Positions 1 to 9,513 of a stretch of 64,000 bases of DNA are shown here, one piece after another (position 1 is the stretch's first letter; each line of letters starts with the position of its first letter). The notes beneath the pieces are model-generated. The model saw only the letters and a program-made list of their open reading frames with translations, searched no databases and was not told the origin of the DNA. Source of the DNA: Bacteroides sp. (lineage in GTDB: Bacteria; Bacteroidota; Bacteroidia; Bacteroidales; Bacteroidaceae); NCBI GenBank assembly GCA_017472925.1, contig JAFUNS010000046.1, forward strand, positions 1 through 64,000, given 5' to 3'. A program made the translations under genes and the position numbers.

Positions 1-171
1 CCAATCGGCACAGAGTATCGCCTGTAACATCCGTTGTCCTCCACAAAAAGGGCATTCCCATCCCGTTATCCGATGAAGCGGGCAAGGAATCATCCACCTT
101 TCATCTATAAAGAGAGAAAAGCCCAGAAGTCCACCAACAATACATATCAAATAAAGAATACGTAGTTTCAT
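1..171 (-). CDS. DUF2752 family small membrane protein (partial, cut by window edge)
   Basis: An open frame reads from an ATG at 171 down to base 1 without a stop, giving 57 residues. The N-terminus is a hydrophobic segment (MKLRILYLICIVGGLLGF), followed by CP-x-H-R-x-T-G-W and then the signature CPFCGGQRM near residue 40. The Cys-Pro-x-Cys-Gly-x-x-Arg pattern next to a membrane helix is the hallmark of DUF2752, a family of short integral membrane proteins of unknown function common in Bacteroidota. The C-terminal helix lies outside the window. The frame is too short to be noticed by length alone; the motif is the evidence. Confidence 0.75.
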   Translation of the reverse strand, partial: MKLRILYLICIVGGLLGFSLFIDERWMIPCPLHRITGWECPFCGGQRMLQAILCADW

Positions 172-275
172 AGTTTCAACCCATATTTATTGCAAAAGTA
201 ATAGGAATGATACGTAAAATGGATAGCTTATAATTCTTTAACTATTGAAATAACATAACATAACGAAAGATTTTT

Positions 276-283
276 TAGTTTTG
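276..283 (+). promoter_or_regulatory. Bacteroidota -7 box of the DUF805 gene
   Basis: TAGTTTTG matches the Bacteroidota -7 consensus TAnnTTTG and lies 31 bases before the ATG at 315. No clear TTTG -33 element is seen at the right distance. Confidence 0.45.
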
Positions 284-314
284 TTATATTATTAACCCTA
301 AAAATAGATAGAGT

Positions 315-647
315 ATGGGATTTATAGAAGCTTTTAAGGTTTGCATCGGTAAGTATGCTACATTGGACGGACGTGCCCGTCGTTCTGAGTTTTGGTATTG
401 GACATTAGCCAATTTGCTGATAGGAATCGTATTGGGATGGATACCTTTTATAGGAATCTTGATTTCCATTGCTTTGTTCATCCCGAGCATTGCAGTAGGT
501 ATACGCCGTCTTCACGACATTGGCAAGAGTGGTTGGTGGTATCTGCTGATATTGCTTCCTCTTGTTAATCTGGTCTTGATTTATTTCTTCATTCTCGACA
601 GCCAACCGGGAGAAAACCAGTACGGACCTAATCCTAAAGGAGTATAA
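315..647 (+). CDS. DUF805 family inner-membrane protein
   Basis: 110 residues. The N-terminal part carries the DUF805 signature: a YATLDGRARRSEFWYW stretch, followed by two hydrophobic helices (about residues 31-58 and 73-92) with the R-R-L-H-D-I-G-K-S-G-W-W motif between them, and a C-terminal GENQYGPNP motif. This is the complete family length. DUF805 proteins (YhaH/YhaI type in enterics) are small membrane proteins with no firmly assigned role. The gene stands alone: the flanking minus-strand DUF2752 gene is transcribed away from it, and a bidirectional hairpin separates it from the convergent GH31 gene. Confidence 0.9.
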   Translation: MGFIEAFKVCIGKYATLDGRARRSEFWYWTLANLLIGIVLGWIPFIGILISIALFIPSIAVGIRRLHDIGKSGWWYLLILLPLVNLVLIYFFILDSQPGENQYGPNPKGV

Positions 648-742
648 CTTCCAAGTTAGGATATTATAGGTAGATTCGGAGGATAAATGTATCGAATCCT
701 TATAGAAGGTAGATTTAACTTTTAAATGCAATCAAATCTAAT

Positions 743-786
743 TAAAAACTCCCTTGGCAAAAGAATGTCAAGGGAGTTTTCTTAAT
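743..786. terminator. Bidirectional intrinsic terminator between DUF805 and GH31 genes
   Basis: A 12-bp perfect stem (AAAACTCCCTTG, 745-756, pairing with CAAGGGAGTTTT, 769-780) with a 12-base loop. T-rich runs follow on both strands, so it can end both convergent transcripts. Confidence 0.8.
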
Positions 787-812
787 TTGAAGGCGGGTAA
801 CTTTCACATCAG

Positions 813-3143
813 TTAGAAACTTACCTTTTGCAATTTACCATCGGAAGGCAGACAAAGCAAGCCTTCGGCAGTCTTCTTGTCGGCCTTGTATTGCTTCCAG
901 GTAACTTTGTCCCATTTCAGTTGGTCGGTACATTGAGCTACAGGTACATGAGGAATGGCCGAACCGTCCTTCACCATAATGACAATTTCCAGTTCACCAC
1001 AGTCTATGTGGTTCCAACCAGGATTATATACCTTACCGGTTTGATAGTCAATCCACTTGTCCTTACCCGGCAGATATACATCACGACCGGTACCGTCTTC
1101 CAACATAGGAGCCACCAACAGATTGTTACCAAACAAATACTCATCTTCTACCAACCAGGCACCCGGATCGTCGGGGTATTCAAACAACAAGGCACGCATC
1201 ATAGGCCAACCGTTTTCGGATGATTCCTTAGCCTGTGCATACACGTATGGCATCAGTTTGTACTTCAACTCAGCACATTTACGGAAATAGTTCAGGAAGT
1301 TCTTGTCATTATACAACCACGGCTCGGTAGGAGGTGCACCATGCAAACGGCTATGCGATGTCAAGAAACCGTATGGCAACCAACGGCGATACAGATTCTG
1401 GGGTGTGGAGGTTACAAAACCGCCAATGTCGTTGCTCCAGAATGAGAAACCACTCAAACCAATGGAAAGACCGGCACGAACAGTACCCTGGAAACCGGTA
1501 TTGGTGGTAGCGGCATCGCCTCCCCAATGCAACGGATATCGCTGAGAACCTGCCCAAGCCGAACGGGCCCAAATGATGTTTTCACCATGAATCTGACGAG
1601 TGATATCGGCTACGGCCTTATTGTATCGCAACGGATAGAGGTTGTGTTCATACAAACCCGAACGGCCGTTGGCATAAACCGCATCGAGTGGGGCACCTTC
1701 GCCAAAGTCCACCTTGATGGCACCTACACCCATTTCAATCAAATTGCCCAACTTTTCCTGATACCACTTCACGGTTTCGGGATTGGTAAAATCGAGCACT
1801 ACATCTTCGTAAGGCAACTGACCTTTACCGTTCTTGACATATAACCCTTTCTCGATGAGTTCGGGGAAGAACTTGTTCTTCGGTGTAAAGTAAGGCAACT
1901 GCCACAAACAAGTACGGAAACCTTGTGACTTCAAGTCGGCCAACATCTGTTTGGGGTTATCAAAGCGGTCGGCAGCAAAGGCATAATCACATTGCCAGTC
2001 CACTCCAAACCAACCGGTATCGAAATGAATCACATCACTCGGAATCTTGTTGGTACGAAGTTGCTTGGCCACCTCACGCCCTTCGGCTTCGCTGAAGTAA
2101 GTGATGCGGCTCATCCAAGTACCGAACGACCACAATGGCGGCATCTGCGGACGGCCCACCAAAGCGGTGTATTCACTCAAGATATCCTTAGGCTCACCAA
2201 AGAAGATAAAAATATCCATGGTTTCATCGGCCATGAACAATTTGGTGGAACCAATGTATGTACGACCGAAATCGCAAGTAACCGGAGCCGATGTATGCAT
2301 GAACATGCCATACCCACGGTTGCTGAAGAAGAACGGAATGGGCTTATACATATCCGGACTTTCAGGACCTTGCGGGTCGGTTACAAACAAATTCACTTTC
2401 TGTCCGGCCTTGTTCAGTGCTGTAGGCGATTCACCACAACCGAAAATCTTTTCTCCCGGTGCCAAACTGAACACGGGATTGATGCTGCGCGAATTGTCCG
2501 ATCCACGCTTGATAAAACTGAATGGCGGTACTTTGATTTGGGTAGAGTCATTGTCGCTCCAGCAACGGGTATGGGTGAGTTCCTTGCCGTCTGCATCTTT
2601 CAGTACCAATCTCCATGGATAGTTCTCAATAATCAGACTTCCGTATTTCGAAGAATAGACAGTCTGTTTACCGTCTTGAGTTGTTTTCCAAGCAGCACGA
2701 CCGTCCGCCGGTTTTCCAGCCAACATAGGCGAGTCCTCTTCTTGCGGTACCACCGGTGTGGTAAGCATACGGATACGAAGGGTACGTTCGTTCACCGGTT
2801 CCACCGTGAACTGCAATTGTGGGTCCTGATCATAGGCCGTATTGGGAAAATCAAGTGACTTCAACGGTTGATGCAAGAATGTATTTGCATTGAAAGCCTG
2901 GCGTGGCATCAGTTGCTGACGTTTCCATTGAATCACCCCTTTACCGGTTGCTGTATCCATCGACACCAAACTGTCGGCAAAGAAATAGGTATTACTGAAA
3001 TCAAGGAAATCCTGGCTCATGTCTTTGGTTTGAGACAACAAGTAAGCCAGCCCTGCATTGGTTTTCTGTTGAGCGGGTGCTGTCAGAGAAGCAGCAGCAA
3101 ACAGGGCAAAAGCCGTACTTTTCAACAAGTGTTGTTTTTTCAT
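813..3143 (-). CDS. GH31 family glycosidase, alpha-xylosidase-like
   Basis: 776 residues with a Sec signal peptide (MKKQHLLKSTAFALFAAAS..., probable cleavage near residue 24), so periplasmic or surface. The (beta/alpha)8 barrel carries the GH31 nucleophile motif K-V-D-F-G-E-G (Asp479) and the acid/base motif H-W-G-G-D-A (Asp543), preceded by W-A-R-S-A-W-A-G-S-Q. The K-x-D-F-G-E pattern resembles the YicI alpha-xylosidase branch more than the WxDMNE pattern of many alpha-glucosidases, so alpha-xylosidase or a related alpha-glycosidase is the best reading. Substrate is inferred from motif only. It is a single-gene unit, divergent from the DUF2723 gene, and is not linked to a SusCD pair here. 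Confidence 0.85.
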   Translation of the reverse strand: MKKQHLLKSTAFALFAAASLTAPAQQKTNAGLAYLLSQTKDMSQDFLDFSNTYFFADSLVSMDTATGKGVIQWKRQQLMPRQAFNANTFLHQPLKSLDFPNTAYDQDPQLQFTVEPVNERTLRIRMLTTPVVPQEEDSPMLAGKPADGRAAWKTTQDGKQTVYSSKYGSLIIENYPWRLVLKDADGKELTHTRCWSDNDSTQIKVPPFSFIKRGSDNSRSINPVFSLAPGEKIFGCGESPTALNKAGQKVNLFVTDPQGPESPDMYKPIPFFFSNRGYGMFMHTSAPVTCDFGRTYIGSTKLFMADETMDIFIFFGEPKDILSEYTALVGRPQMPPLWSFGTWMSRITYFSEAEGREVAKQLRTNKIPSDVIHFDTGWFGVDWQCDYAFAADRFDNPKQMLADLKSQGFRTCLWQLPYFTPKNKFFPELIEKGLYVKNGKGQLPYEDVVLDFTNPETVKWYQEKLGNLIEMGVGAIKVDFGEGAPLDAVYANGRSGLYEHNLYPLRYNKAVADITRQIHGENIIWARSAWAGSQRYPLHWGGDAATTNTGFQGTVRAGLSIGLSGFSFWSNDIGGFVTSTPQNLYRRWLPYGFLTSHSRLHGAPPTEPWLYNDKNFLNYFRKCAELKYKLMPYVYAQAKESSENGWPMMRALLFEYPDDPGAWLVEDEYLFGNNLLVAPMLEDGTGRDVYLPGKDKWIDYQTGKVYNPGWNHIDCGELEIVIMVKDGSAIPHVPVAQCTDQLKWDKVTWKQYKADKKTAEGLLCLPSDGKLQKVSF

Positions 3144-3251
3144 GGTTAATGAATTTTAGCTGTTTTATTATATCTGCGGTAAAATTAGTGAATATATTCG
3201 TTAACGAAAGGAAATATATGTTTCGGTTAAGGGTATCATTTGTTTTTTTAC

Positions 3252-3259
3252 TATCTTTG
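3252..3259 (+). promoter_or_regulatory. -7 box of the DUF2723 gene
   Basis: TATCTTTG matches TAnnTTTG and lies 36 bases before the ATG at 3296, in the 152-base divergent gap between the GH31 and DUF2723 genes. Confidence 0.55.
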
Positions 3260-3295
3260 CGCCCGTTGAACGTTTAACGAAACTATTATCATTTC

Positions 3296-6200
3296 ATGAA
3301 ACAGTACAAATTGGTGAACAACCTGACCGGTTGGATCGCTTTTCTTATTGCAGCCATTACGTATTGTATGACTGTAGAACCGACAGCCAGTTTCTGGGAC
3401 TGTCCTGAATTCATTACTACCGGATATAAACTTGAAGTAGGACACCCGCCCGGTGCACCTTTCTTCATGCTTACCGCCAACTTATTCAGTCAATTTGCCA
3501 GCGACCCCAGTCAGGTTGCCTTGATGGTGAACATCATGAATGCACTGATGAGTGCCGCATGTATCATGTTCCTGTTCTGGAGTATTACGCACTTGGCCAA
3601 GAAACTGATATGCCCTGACGACAATGCCATGACCATAGGCAAAATGGTGACCATTATCGGTTCCGGATTGGTAGGTGCATTGGCCTATACTTGGAGCGAT
3701 ACCTTCTGGTACAGTGCCGTGGAAGGGGAAGTATATGCATACTCCAGTCTTTTTACCGCTGTGGTATTCTGGTTGATACTGAAGTGGGAAGGTGTAGCCG
3801 ACGACCCGCATAGCGACCGTTGGCTGATTCTTATAGCCTATTTGATGGGCTTGAGTATTGGTGTCCACTTGTTGAACTTGCTTTGTATCCCAGCCATTGT
3901 ATTGGTCTATTACTTCAAGAAAAATCCAAATGCCAACTTGAAAGGCAGTCTGCTTGCTTTGGTAGGTTCCGGTGCCTTGGTTGCTGCCGTATTGTACGGT
4001 ATCGTACCGGGTATTGTAAAAGTAGGTGGTTGGTTTGAGTTACTGTTTGTCAACAACCTGAGCATGCCGTTCAATACCGGCTTGATTGTCTATATCATTC
4101 TGTTGGCAGCTGCCATTATTTGGGGAGTATACGAAAGCTATACCCAAAAGAGCCGCAAGCGCATGAACATCTCTTTCCTCACTACCATTGGTATGACCGG
4201 TATTCCGTTCTACGGACACGGTACCATGAGTGTTGTCATAGGTGTTGTAGTGCTTGGTGCTTTGGCTATGTATTTATTTGCCAAGCTGGATGCCAAATGG
4301 CAAATCAGCGCCCGCACGTTGAATACTGCCCTACTCTGTATCATGATGATTGTAGTAGGTTACTCTTCTTATGCATTGATTGTTATCCGTTCTACAGCCA
4401 ATACTCCAATGGACCAGAACTCTCCGGAAGATATCTTCACGTTGGGTGATTATCTGGGACGTGAACAATATGGTACCCGCCCCTTGTTCTATGGACAAAC
4501 CTATGCTTCCAAACCGGCTTTGAAAGAAGTGGACGGCGGATGTATGTACGATGTCATTGAAGGTGCGCCTGTATACCAACGGAAAGAAAAAGCTTCGGCC
4601 GATGAAAAGGACAGCTACGAAGTTGTACGTAACAAGATGGAATACAGATATGCTCAAAACATGCTGTTCCCACGTATGTACAGCGAAGACCATGCCGAAG
4701 CCTACGAAAATTGGTTGGGTGGTATCAAAGGTAAACAAGTGCCTTACGACCAATGTGGAACCATGATGATGCTGAAGATTCCTACCCAATGGGAAAACAT
4801 CAAGTTCTTCTTCTCCTATCAAGTGAACTTCATGTATTGGCGTTACTTCATGTGGAACTTTGCCGGTCGTCAGAACGATATCCAAGGACACGGAGAAATT
4901 GAACATGGCAACTGGATTACCGGTATTCCATTTATCGACAATATGTTAGTAGGCAATCAGGAATTCTTGCCATCCGATTTGAAGAACAACAAGGGACACA
5001 ACGTATTCTTCTGCTTACCGTTAATCCTCGGCCTCATCGGTCTGTTCTGGCAAGCTTATAAGGGCGAAAAAGGTATCCAACAATTCTGGGTAGTATTCTT
5101 CCTGTTCTTTATGACCGGACTCGCCATCGTACTTTATTTGAACCAAACTCCTTTACAACCTCGTGAACGCGACTATGCATACGCTGGTTCGTTCTATGCC
5201 TTTGCCATCTGGATTGGTTTAGGCGTAGCCGGTATCTCCCAATGGTTGGAAAAGAAGATTGGCGAAAAACCAGCTGCTATCTTAGCCACTGTACTCGGTT
5301 TGTTTGTGCCCATCCAAATGGTCAGCCAAACTTGGGACGACCACGACCGTAGCGGACGCTATACTTGCAGCGACTTCGGAAAGAACTACTTGAATACATT
5401 GCCCGAAGAAGGTAACCCGATTATCTTTACCAACGGTGACAACGACACCTTCCCCTTGTGGTACAACCAGGAAGTGGAAGAATATCGCACCGATGCCCGT
5501 GTATGTAACTTGAGCTATCTGCAAACCGACTGGTACATCGACCAGATGAAGCGTGACGCGTACAACTCTCCGGCCGTACCTATCGATTGGAAGCGCTTGG
5601 AATATGTATCAGGACATAATGAAGCCATTGCTGTTCGTCCGGAAGTGAAGGAAACCATCGACAACTTCTACAAACAGAATCCGGAAGAAGCTGCCAAGAA
5701 CTTCGGTGACAATCCTTACGAACTGAAGAACATCTTGAAGTATTGGGTACGTGAGGCCAAAGACGGATTACAGATGATTCCTACCGACAGTATCGTTATC
5801 AAGATAGACAAGGAAGCTGTGAAGCGTTCGGGCATGATGATTCCAGATTCACTCCATGGCGAAATTCCTGAATACATGCATATCTCACTGAAAGGAAAGA
5901 GCCGCTTGTACAAGTACGAATTGATGATGCTCGAAATGTTGGCCAATACCAACTGGGAACGTCCTATCTACATGGCTATCACAGTAGCTGCCGAGAATCA
6001 CATGAATTTAGGAAACAACTTCATGCAGGAAGGTTTGGCTTATCGTATCACTCCGTTCAATACTGCAGCCTTGGATGCACGCATCGACAGTGAAAAGATG
6101 TACGACAACCTGATGAACCGTTACAAGTTCGGTAAGATTGACAATCCCGACATCTATTTGGATGAAACCGTTATGCGCATGTGCCAGACCCATCGACGCA

Positions 6201-6646
6201 TGTTTGTACAAGTAGCCGGACAATTGATAAAGGAAGGCAAGTACGACAAGGCCAAGAAGGCGTTGGACTACAGTTTGCAAGTCATTCCAAGTACAACCGT
6301 TCCGCACAGCTATGTAGCGAGCAGTTCCAAGGAGATGGCCGACCAATACATTGCTTTGGGCGATACAGCCTCCGCTAAAATGATTTTAAGCGATTTGGCC
6401 AACAAGTCTATAGAATATGTTACTTGGTACTTGAGCCTGAACGATTCTCAGTTCACCAATTCGTATATAGAATGCGGACAGAACATGCTTATGCTGGACG
6501 AAATCTGCAAGAGCCTTGCCCGCATTTCATCTGCAGGTGTAAGCAATAAGGAAGATCAGGAACAGTCTTCGGATATGGCTTTACACTATGCCAAGAAGTT
6601 TGAAGAACTCTATCACATGTTCAATGAACGGATAGGGAAGAAATAA
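3296..6646 (+). CDS. DUF2723 family multi-pass membrane protein
   Basis: 1116 residues, the usual length for the large Bacteroidota DUF2723 proteins. Many transmembrane helices fill the first half (about residues 10-390) and another cluster lies at about 570-690. The C-terminal third is soluble. The N-terminal signature FWDCPEF...GHPPGAP is typical of the family, whose glycosyltransferase-like fold resembles protein O-mannosyltransferases (eukaryotic TMEM260 belongs to the same family). In Bacteroidota these proteins may act in protein O-glycosylation, but this is not shown for this gene. The polysaccharide deacetylase gene follows after about 105 bases that contain a palindromic repeat. Confidence 0.85.
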   Translation: MKQYKLVNNLTGWIAFLIAAITYCMTVEPTASFWDCPEFITTGYKLEVGHPPGAPFFMLTANLFSQFASDPSQVALMVNIMNALMSAACIMFLFWSITHLAKKLICPDDNAMTIGKMVTIIGSGLVGALAYTWSDTFWYSAVEGEVYAYSSLFTAVVFWLILKWEGVADDPHSDRWLILIAYLMGLSIGVHLLNLLCIPAIVLVYYFKKNPNANLKGSLLALVGSGALVAAVLYGIVPGIVKVGGWFELLFVNNLSMPFNTGLIVYIILLAAAIIWGVYESYTQKSRKRMNISFLTTIGMTGIPFYGHGTMSVVIGVVVLGALAMYLFAKLDAKWQISARTLNTALLCIMMIVVGYSSYALIVIRSTANTPMDQNSPEDIFTLGDYLGREQYGTRPLFYGQTYASKPALKEVDGGCMYDVIEGAPVYQRKEKASADEKDSYEVVRNKMEYRYAQNMLFPRMYSEDHAEAYENWLGGIKGKQVPYDQCGTMMMLKIPTQWENIKFFFSYQVNFMYWRYFMWNFAGRQNDIQGHGEIEHGNWITGIPFIDNMLVGNQEFLPSDLKNNKGHNVFFCLPLILGLIGLFWQAYKGEKGIQQFWVVFFLFFMTGLAIVLYLNQTPLQPRERDYAYAGSFYAFAIWIGLGVAGISQWLEKKIGEKPAAILATVLGLFVPIQMVSQTWDDHDRSGRYTCSDFGKNYLNTLPEEGNPIIFTNGDNDTFPLWYNQEVEEYRTDARVCNLSYLQTDWYIDQMKRDAYNSPAVPIDWKRLEYVSGHNEAIAVRPEVKETIDNFYKQNPEEAAKNFGDNPYELKNILKYWVREAKDGLQMIPTDSIVIKIDKEAVKRSGMMIPDSLHGEIPEYMHISLKGKSRLYKYELMMLEMLANTNWERPIYMAITVAAENHMNLGNNFMQEGLAYRITPFNTAALDARIDSEKMYDNLMNRYKFGKIDNPDIYLDETVMRMCQTHRRMFVQVAGQLIKEGKYDKAKKALDYSLQVIPSTTVPHSYVASSSKEMADQYIALGDTASAKMILSDLANKSIEYVTWYLSLNDSQFTNSYIECGQNMLMLDEICKSLARISSAGVSNKEDQEQSSDMALHYAKKFEELYHMFNERIGKK

Positions 6647-6656
6647 ATTATAAAAC

Positions 6657-6720
6657 AGGCACGGATTACATGGATGAACATGGTTTAATAGTGTTTACAT
6701 AACCTGTAATCCGTGCCTAA
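6657..6720. repeat. Palindromic intergenic repeat, family 1, copy A
   Basis: Inverted arms of 14 bp (AGGCACGGATTACA at 6657-6670 and its complement at 6705-6718) enclose a 34-base loop that includes a GTTTACAT stretch. It is the shortest complete copy of the family seen also near 15.0, 19.4, 20.5, 34.1 and 59.1 kb. Confidence 0.85.
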
Positions 6721-6751
6721 AATATAATAGATGTAATACAAGAATCCAGAA

Positions 6752-7363
6752 ATGCTAATCGAACAACCCCCATTGCTACTACGTTGGATGTATCCGCGTG
6801 CCTTTTGGCGGATGAACAAGAATGAGAAAGCCGTATACCTGACTTTCGATGACGGTCCCATCCCTGAAATTACACCTTGGGTGCTCGATTTGCTGGATAA
6901 ATATCACATCAAGGCCACTTTCTTCTTGGTGGGCGACAACGTACGCAAGCATCCCGAAGAATTCAAAATGATTGTAGAACGTGGACACCGGTTGGGTAAC
7001 CACACCTTTAATCACATACAAGGATTAAAATATCTGAGCTATAACTATCTGGCCAATGTAAACAAGGCCGACGAACTGATAAAAAGTAATCTGTTCAGAC
7101 CCCCACACGGTTGGATGCGTTGGGCGCAATACATGGTATTAAGAAACCGGTACACCATTGTAATGTGGGATTTGGTAACCCGCGATTATAGCAAACGATT
7201 AAACGGGCCTCAAGTACTTAATAAAGTAAAGAAATACGTACGTAACGGTTCCATCATTACTTTCCACGACTCCCTCAAGTCCGAAAAGAATTTAAAATAT
7301 GCCTTGCCCCGAGCCATCGAATGGCTGCTGGAACAAGGCTATGAATTCAAAGTTTTCGACTGA
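6752..7363 (+). CDS. Polysaccharide deacetylase (NodB-type, carbohydrate esterase 4)
   Basis: 203 residues, a compact NodB domain with no signal peptide apparent. All CE4 motifs are present: TFDDGP at 31-36 (catalytic Asp33 and metal Asp34), H-x3-H at His84/His88 (NHTFNH), the RPPHG motif, an MWD segment and the ITFHD motif near the end. The family removes N- or O-acetyl groups from chitin-like or peptidoglycan sugars with a metal ion. The substrate here cannot be told from sequence. Without an export signal it may act on an intracellular or membrane-associated glycan, though the hydrophobic N-terminal LLLRWMYPRAFW segment could tether it. Confidence 0.88.
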   Translation: MLIEQPPLLLRWMYPRAFWRMNKNEKAVYLTFDDGPIPEITPWVLDLLDKYHIKATFFLVGDNVRKHPEEFKMIVERGHRLGNHTFNHIQGLKYLSYNYLANVNKADELIKSNLFRPPHGWMRWAQYMVLRNRYTIVMWDLVTRDYSKRLNGPQVLNKVKKYVRNGSIITFHDSLKSEKNLKYALPRAIEWLLEQGYEFKVFD

Positions 7364-7365
7364 TA

Positions 7366-8601
7366 TTATTTCAGACTAACTTCCAATGGAGTACGAACTT
7401 TCTGAGCGAAGTTCTTCATGTATTCGTTCCACTCCTCTGATGTCTGGATATCTGCTCTATCCCAAGCAAATCCCCAATAATAGACATATTCCCCATTCGG
7501 TTCGTATTCACTGACAGCCAATACATGACCATAAGCATTATTACGACGACGCTTTTCTTCTTCCGGGAAAAGAACCACTTTTGCATCCGTTACATCTGTA
7601 GGGAAAGCAGCTCCCATAAAAATCTTTCCTTGGTCGGGACCGGTAGTCGGATCTACATAAGTCATATAGCCATTCTTAGCATCCGCTACAACAGCACCAA
7701 TGGTATCATGCAATACGATACCAGTTACAACTGGTAATGATTCCTGCAGGCTACTATAGGATACAACCGTACGATTCAGATGAGAACCTGTATCCAGCGT
7801 AATGATACGGGTTTCTACTACGGTAGTATCTTCCTTCACTTTCAATGGATGGAATTCCAATTTTACGGTAAAACGAAGTGGTCCATTGTCCAATATTTCA
7901 TAATCTTTATAGCACCATGGATAAATAATGGCATCGCCTACCATCAAAGCAGCCACCCCTGCACCCAGTGTAGGTCCTACTGCATAGCAGTCCATACCAA
8001 AACCATGATCAACATGATAAGTGAATGAATTGACCAGTTCATTGGCTGCCTTCGGGTCGGTCTTTCTCAACTCATTGACTCTTGCCCAATTTTCGGAACT
8101 GTTCTGTTGGGCATACATTTCTTCCAGAACAGGCTCTGTAGTACCTCTTTTAGTGAAGATGTCATAACCAAATCCACGTTCTCCTCTTCTTTGTAAGGTT
8201 GGTCCGTAGGCTCGACAACCAATCAAGTCATTCTCCCAAGCTATATCATCCATACGTTCGGGATAAACACGTCCACAAGCCTTGACATTAACCGGATCAG
8301 GAGTGCCTATTTGTAACGTATATTGGCTGCTGCCCTGTGCAGCTACAGAGGCAGGAAAAATCAGTTTGTCATCGTGTGTAATCTGATAAGGTACCTCCAA
8401 TCCATCCTTGTCCAATACCACAATCTGTGCAGTATCTGCCAAGCCCAAATCTTTAGCCACCTTATTCATGGATACCTCCACCATTTCGCCTTGGCGTTCC
8501 ATGTCCAATGAATTGCTGACAGTAACCGTCAATGTATCCTTGACTTGTGTACAGGCTGTCAGTCCGGCCAAAGCTACTAATCCAATCAATAATTTCTTCA
8601 T
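7366..8601 (-). CDS. DUF4861 family lipoprotein in the kdu operon
   Basis: 411 residues from the chosen ATG at 8601. A longer frame to 8628 exists, but only the internal start places MKKLLIGLVALAGLTAC as a clean lipoprotein signal with lipobox LTAC. The body matches what I recognise as DUF4861, seen in Bacteroidota beside pectin, alginate and other uronate-degrading genes; its function is not firmly assigned. It is the third gene of an apparent operon kduI-kduD-DUF4861 (81 bases after kduD), which suggests a role in handling unsaturated or uronic-acid oligosaccharides in the periplasm or at the surface. His-rich and Asp-rich conserved segments (DHGFGMD, YPWCYKDYE) could be catalytic; this is a guess. 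Confidence 0.75.
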   Translation of the reverse strand: MKKLLIGLVALAGLTACTQVKDTLTVTVSNSLDMERQGEMVEVSMNKVAKDLGLADTAQIVVLDKDGLEVPYQITHDDKLIFPASVAAQGSSQYTLQIGTPDPVNVKACGRVYPERMDDIAWENDLIGCRAYGPTLQRRGERGFGYDIFTKRGTTEPVLEEMYAQQNSSENWARVNELRKTDPKAANELVNSFTYHVDHGFGMDCYAVGPTLGAGVAALMVGDAIIYPWCYKDYEILDNGPLRFTVKLEFHPLKVKEDTTVVETRIITLDTGSHLNRTVVSYSSLQESLPVVTGIVLHDTIGAVVADAKNGYMTYVDPTTGPDQGKIFMGAAFPTDVTDAKVVLFPEEEKRRRNNAYGHVLAVSEYEPNGEYVYYWGFAWDRADIQTSEEWNEYMKNFAQKVRTPLEVSLK

Positions 8602-8682
8602 AACAGACTTAAATGCAAAAACGGACAACCGAACAAGTTTTACTTTCCGATTATCCGTTTTCTGGTTATTTTCTATTTTTCA

Positions 8683-9480
8683 TTAGGGTTGCTTACCGAT
8701 GTATGCCAAGATACCACCGTCAACATACAATACGTGACCATTTACTGCATCCGAAGCCTTAGAAGCGAGGAATACTGCAGGTCCACCCAATTCTTCCGGA
8801 TCCAACCAACGGCCAGCCGGAGTCTTGGCACAAATAAAGCTGTCGAACGGATGACGGCTACCATCAGCCTGACGTTCACGCAACGGAGCTGTTTGAGGAG
8901 TAGCGATATAACCCGGGCCAATACCATTACATTGGATGTTGTATTCACCATATTCAGAGCAGATGTTACGAGTCAACATCTTCAAACCACCCTTGGCAGC
9001 AGCATAAGCCGATACAGTTTCACGACCCAATTCAGACATCATAGAACAGATGTTGATGATCTTACCTTCACGACGTTCCATCATTTCAGGAATAACGGCA
9101 CTTGCGCAGATGAATGGACCTACCAAGTCGATATCAATCACTTGTTGGAATTCAGAACGCTTCATTTCGTGCATAGGGATACGTTTGATGATACCTGCGT
9201 TGTTCACCAAAATATCAATCTGACCTACTTCAGCGTGAATCTTTTCTACGAGTTCCTTAACAGCAACTTCGTTAGTTACGTCGCACACATAACCGTGTAC
9301 ATTTTCAATACCGGCTTCCTTATAGTTAGCCAAACCCTTAGCCAATGCGTCTTCGTTGATATCATTGAAGATAATGTTCTTGATACCAGCCTGAGCAAAT
9401 GCCTTGGCAATGTTGAAACCGATACCGTAAGATGCGCCGGTAATCCACGCATTCTTACCTTCCAAAGAAAAAATGTTCAT
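8683..9480 (-). CDS. kduD: 2-dehydro-3-deoxy-D-gluconate 5-dehydrogenase (short-chain dehydrogenase)
   Basis: 265 residues, a classical short-chain dehydrogenase. The Rossmann motif TGASYGIG lies at about 14-21, followed by NNAG at about 92, a catalytic Ser in the CSMMSELG segment and the Y-x3-K pair (SAYAAAKGG). The C-terminal NGHVLYVDGG is typical. SDRs of this type are often labelled gluconate 5-dehydrogenase; the neighbouring kduI argues for the KduD reaction, which reduces 5-keto to 2-dehydro-3-deoxygluconate in breakdown of unsaturated galacturonate or glucuronate. Cytoplasmic. It follows kduI by 33 bases on the same strand. Confidence 0.9.
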   Translation of the reverse strand: MNIFSLEGKNAWITGASYGIGFNIAKAFAQAGIKNIIFNDINEDALAKGLANYKEAGIENVHGYVCDVTNEVAVKELVEKIHAEVGQIDILVNNAGIIKRIPMHEMKRSEFQQVIDIDLVGPFICASAVIPEMMERREGKIINICSMMSELGRETVSAYAAAKGGLKMLTRNICSEYGEYNIQCNGIGPGYIATPQTAPLRERQADGSRHPFDSFICAKTPAGRWLDPEELGGPAVFLASKASDAVNGHVLYVDGGILAYIGKQP

Positions 9481-9513
9481 GATAAATAAATGATTTAAGT
9501 AGTTAATAAGTTG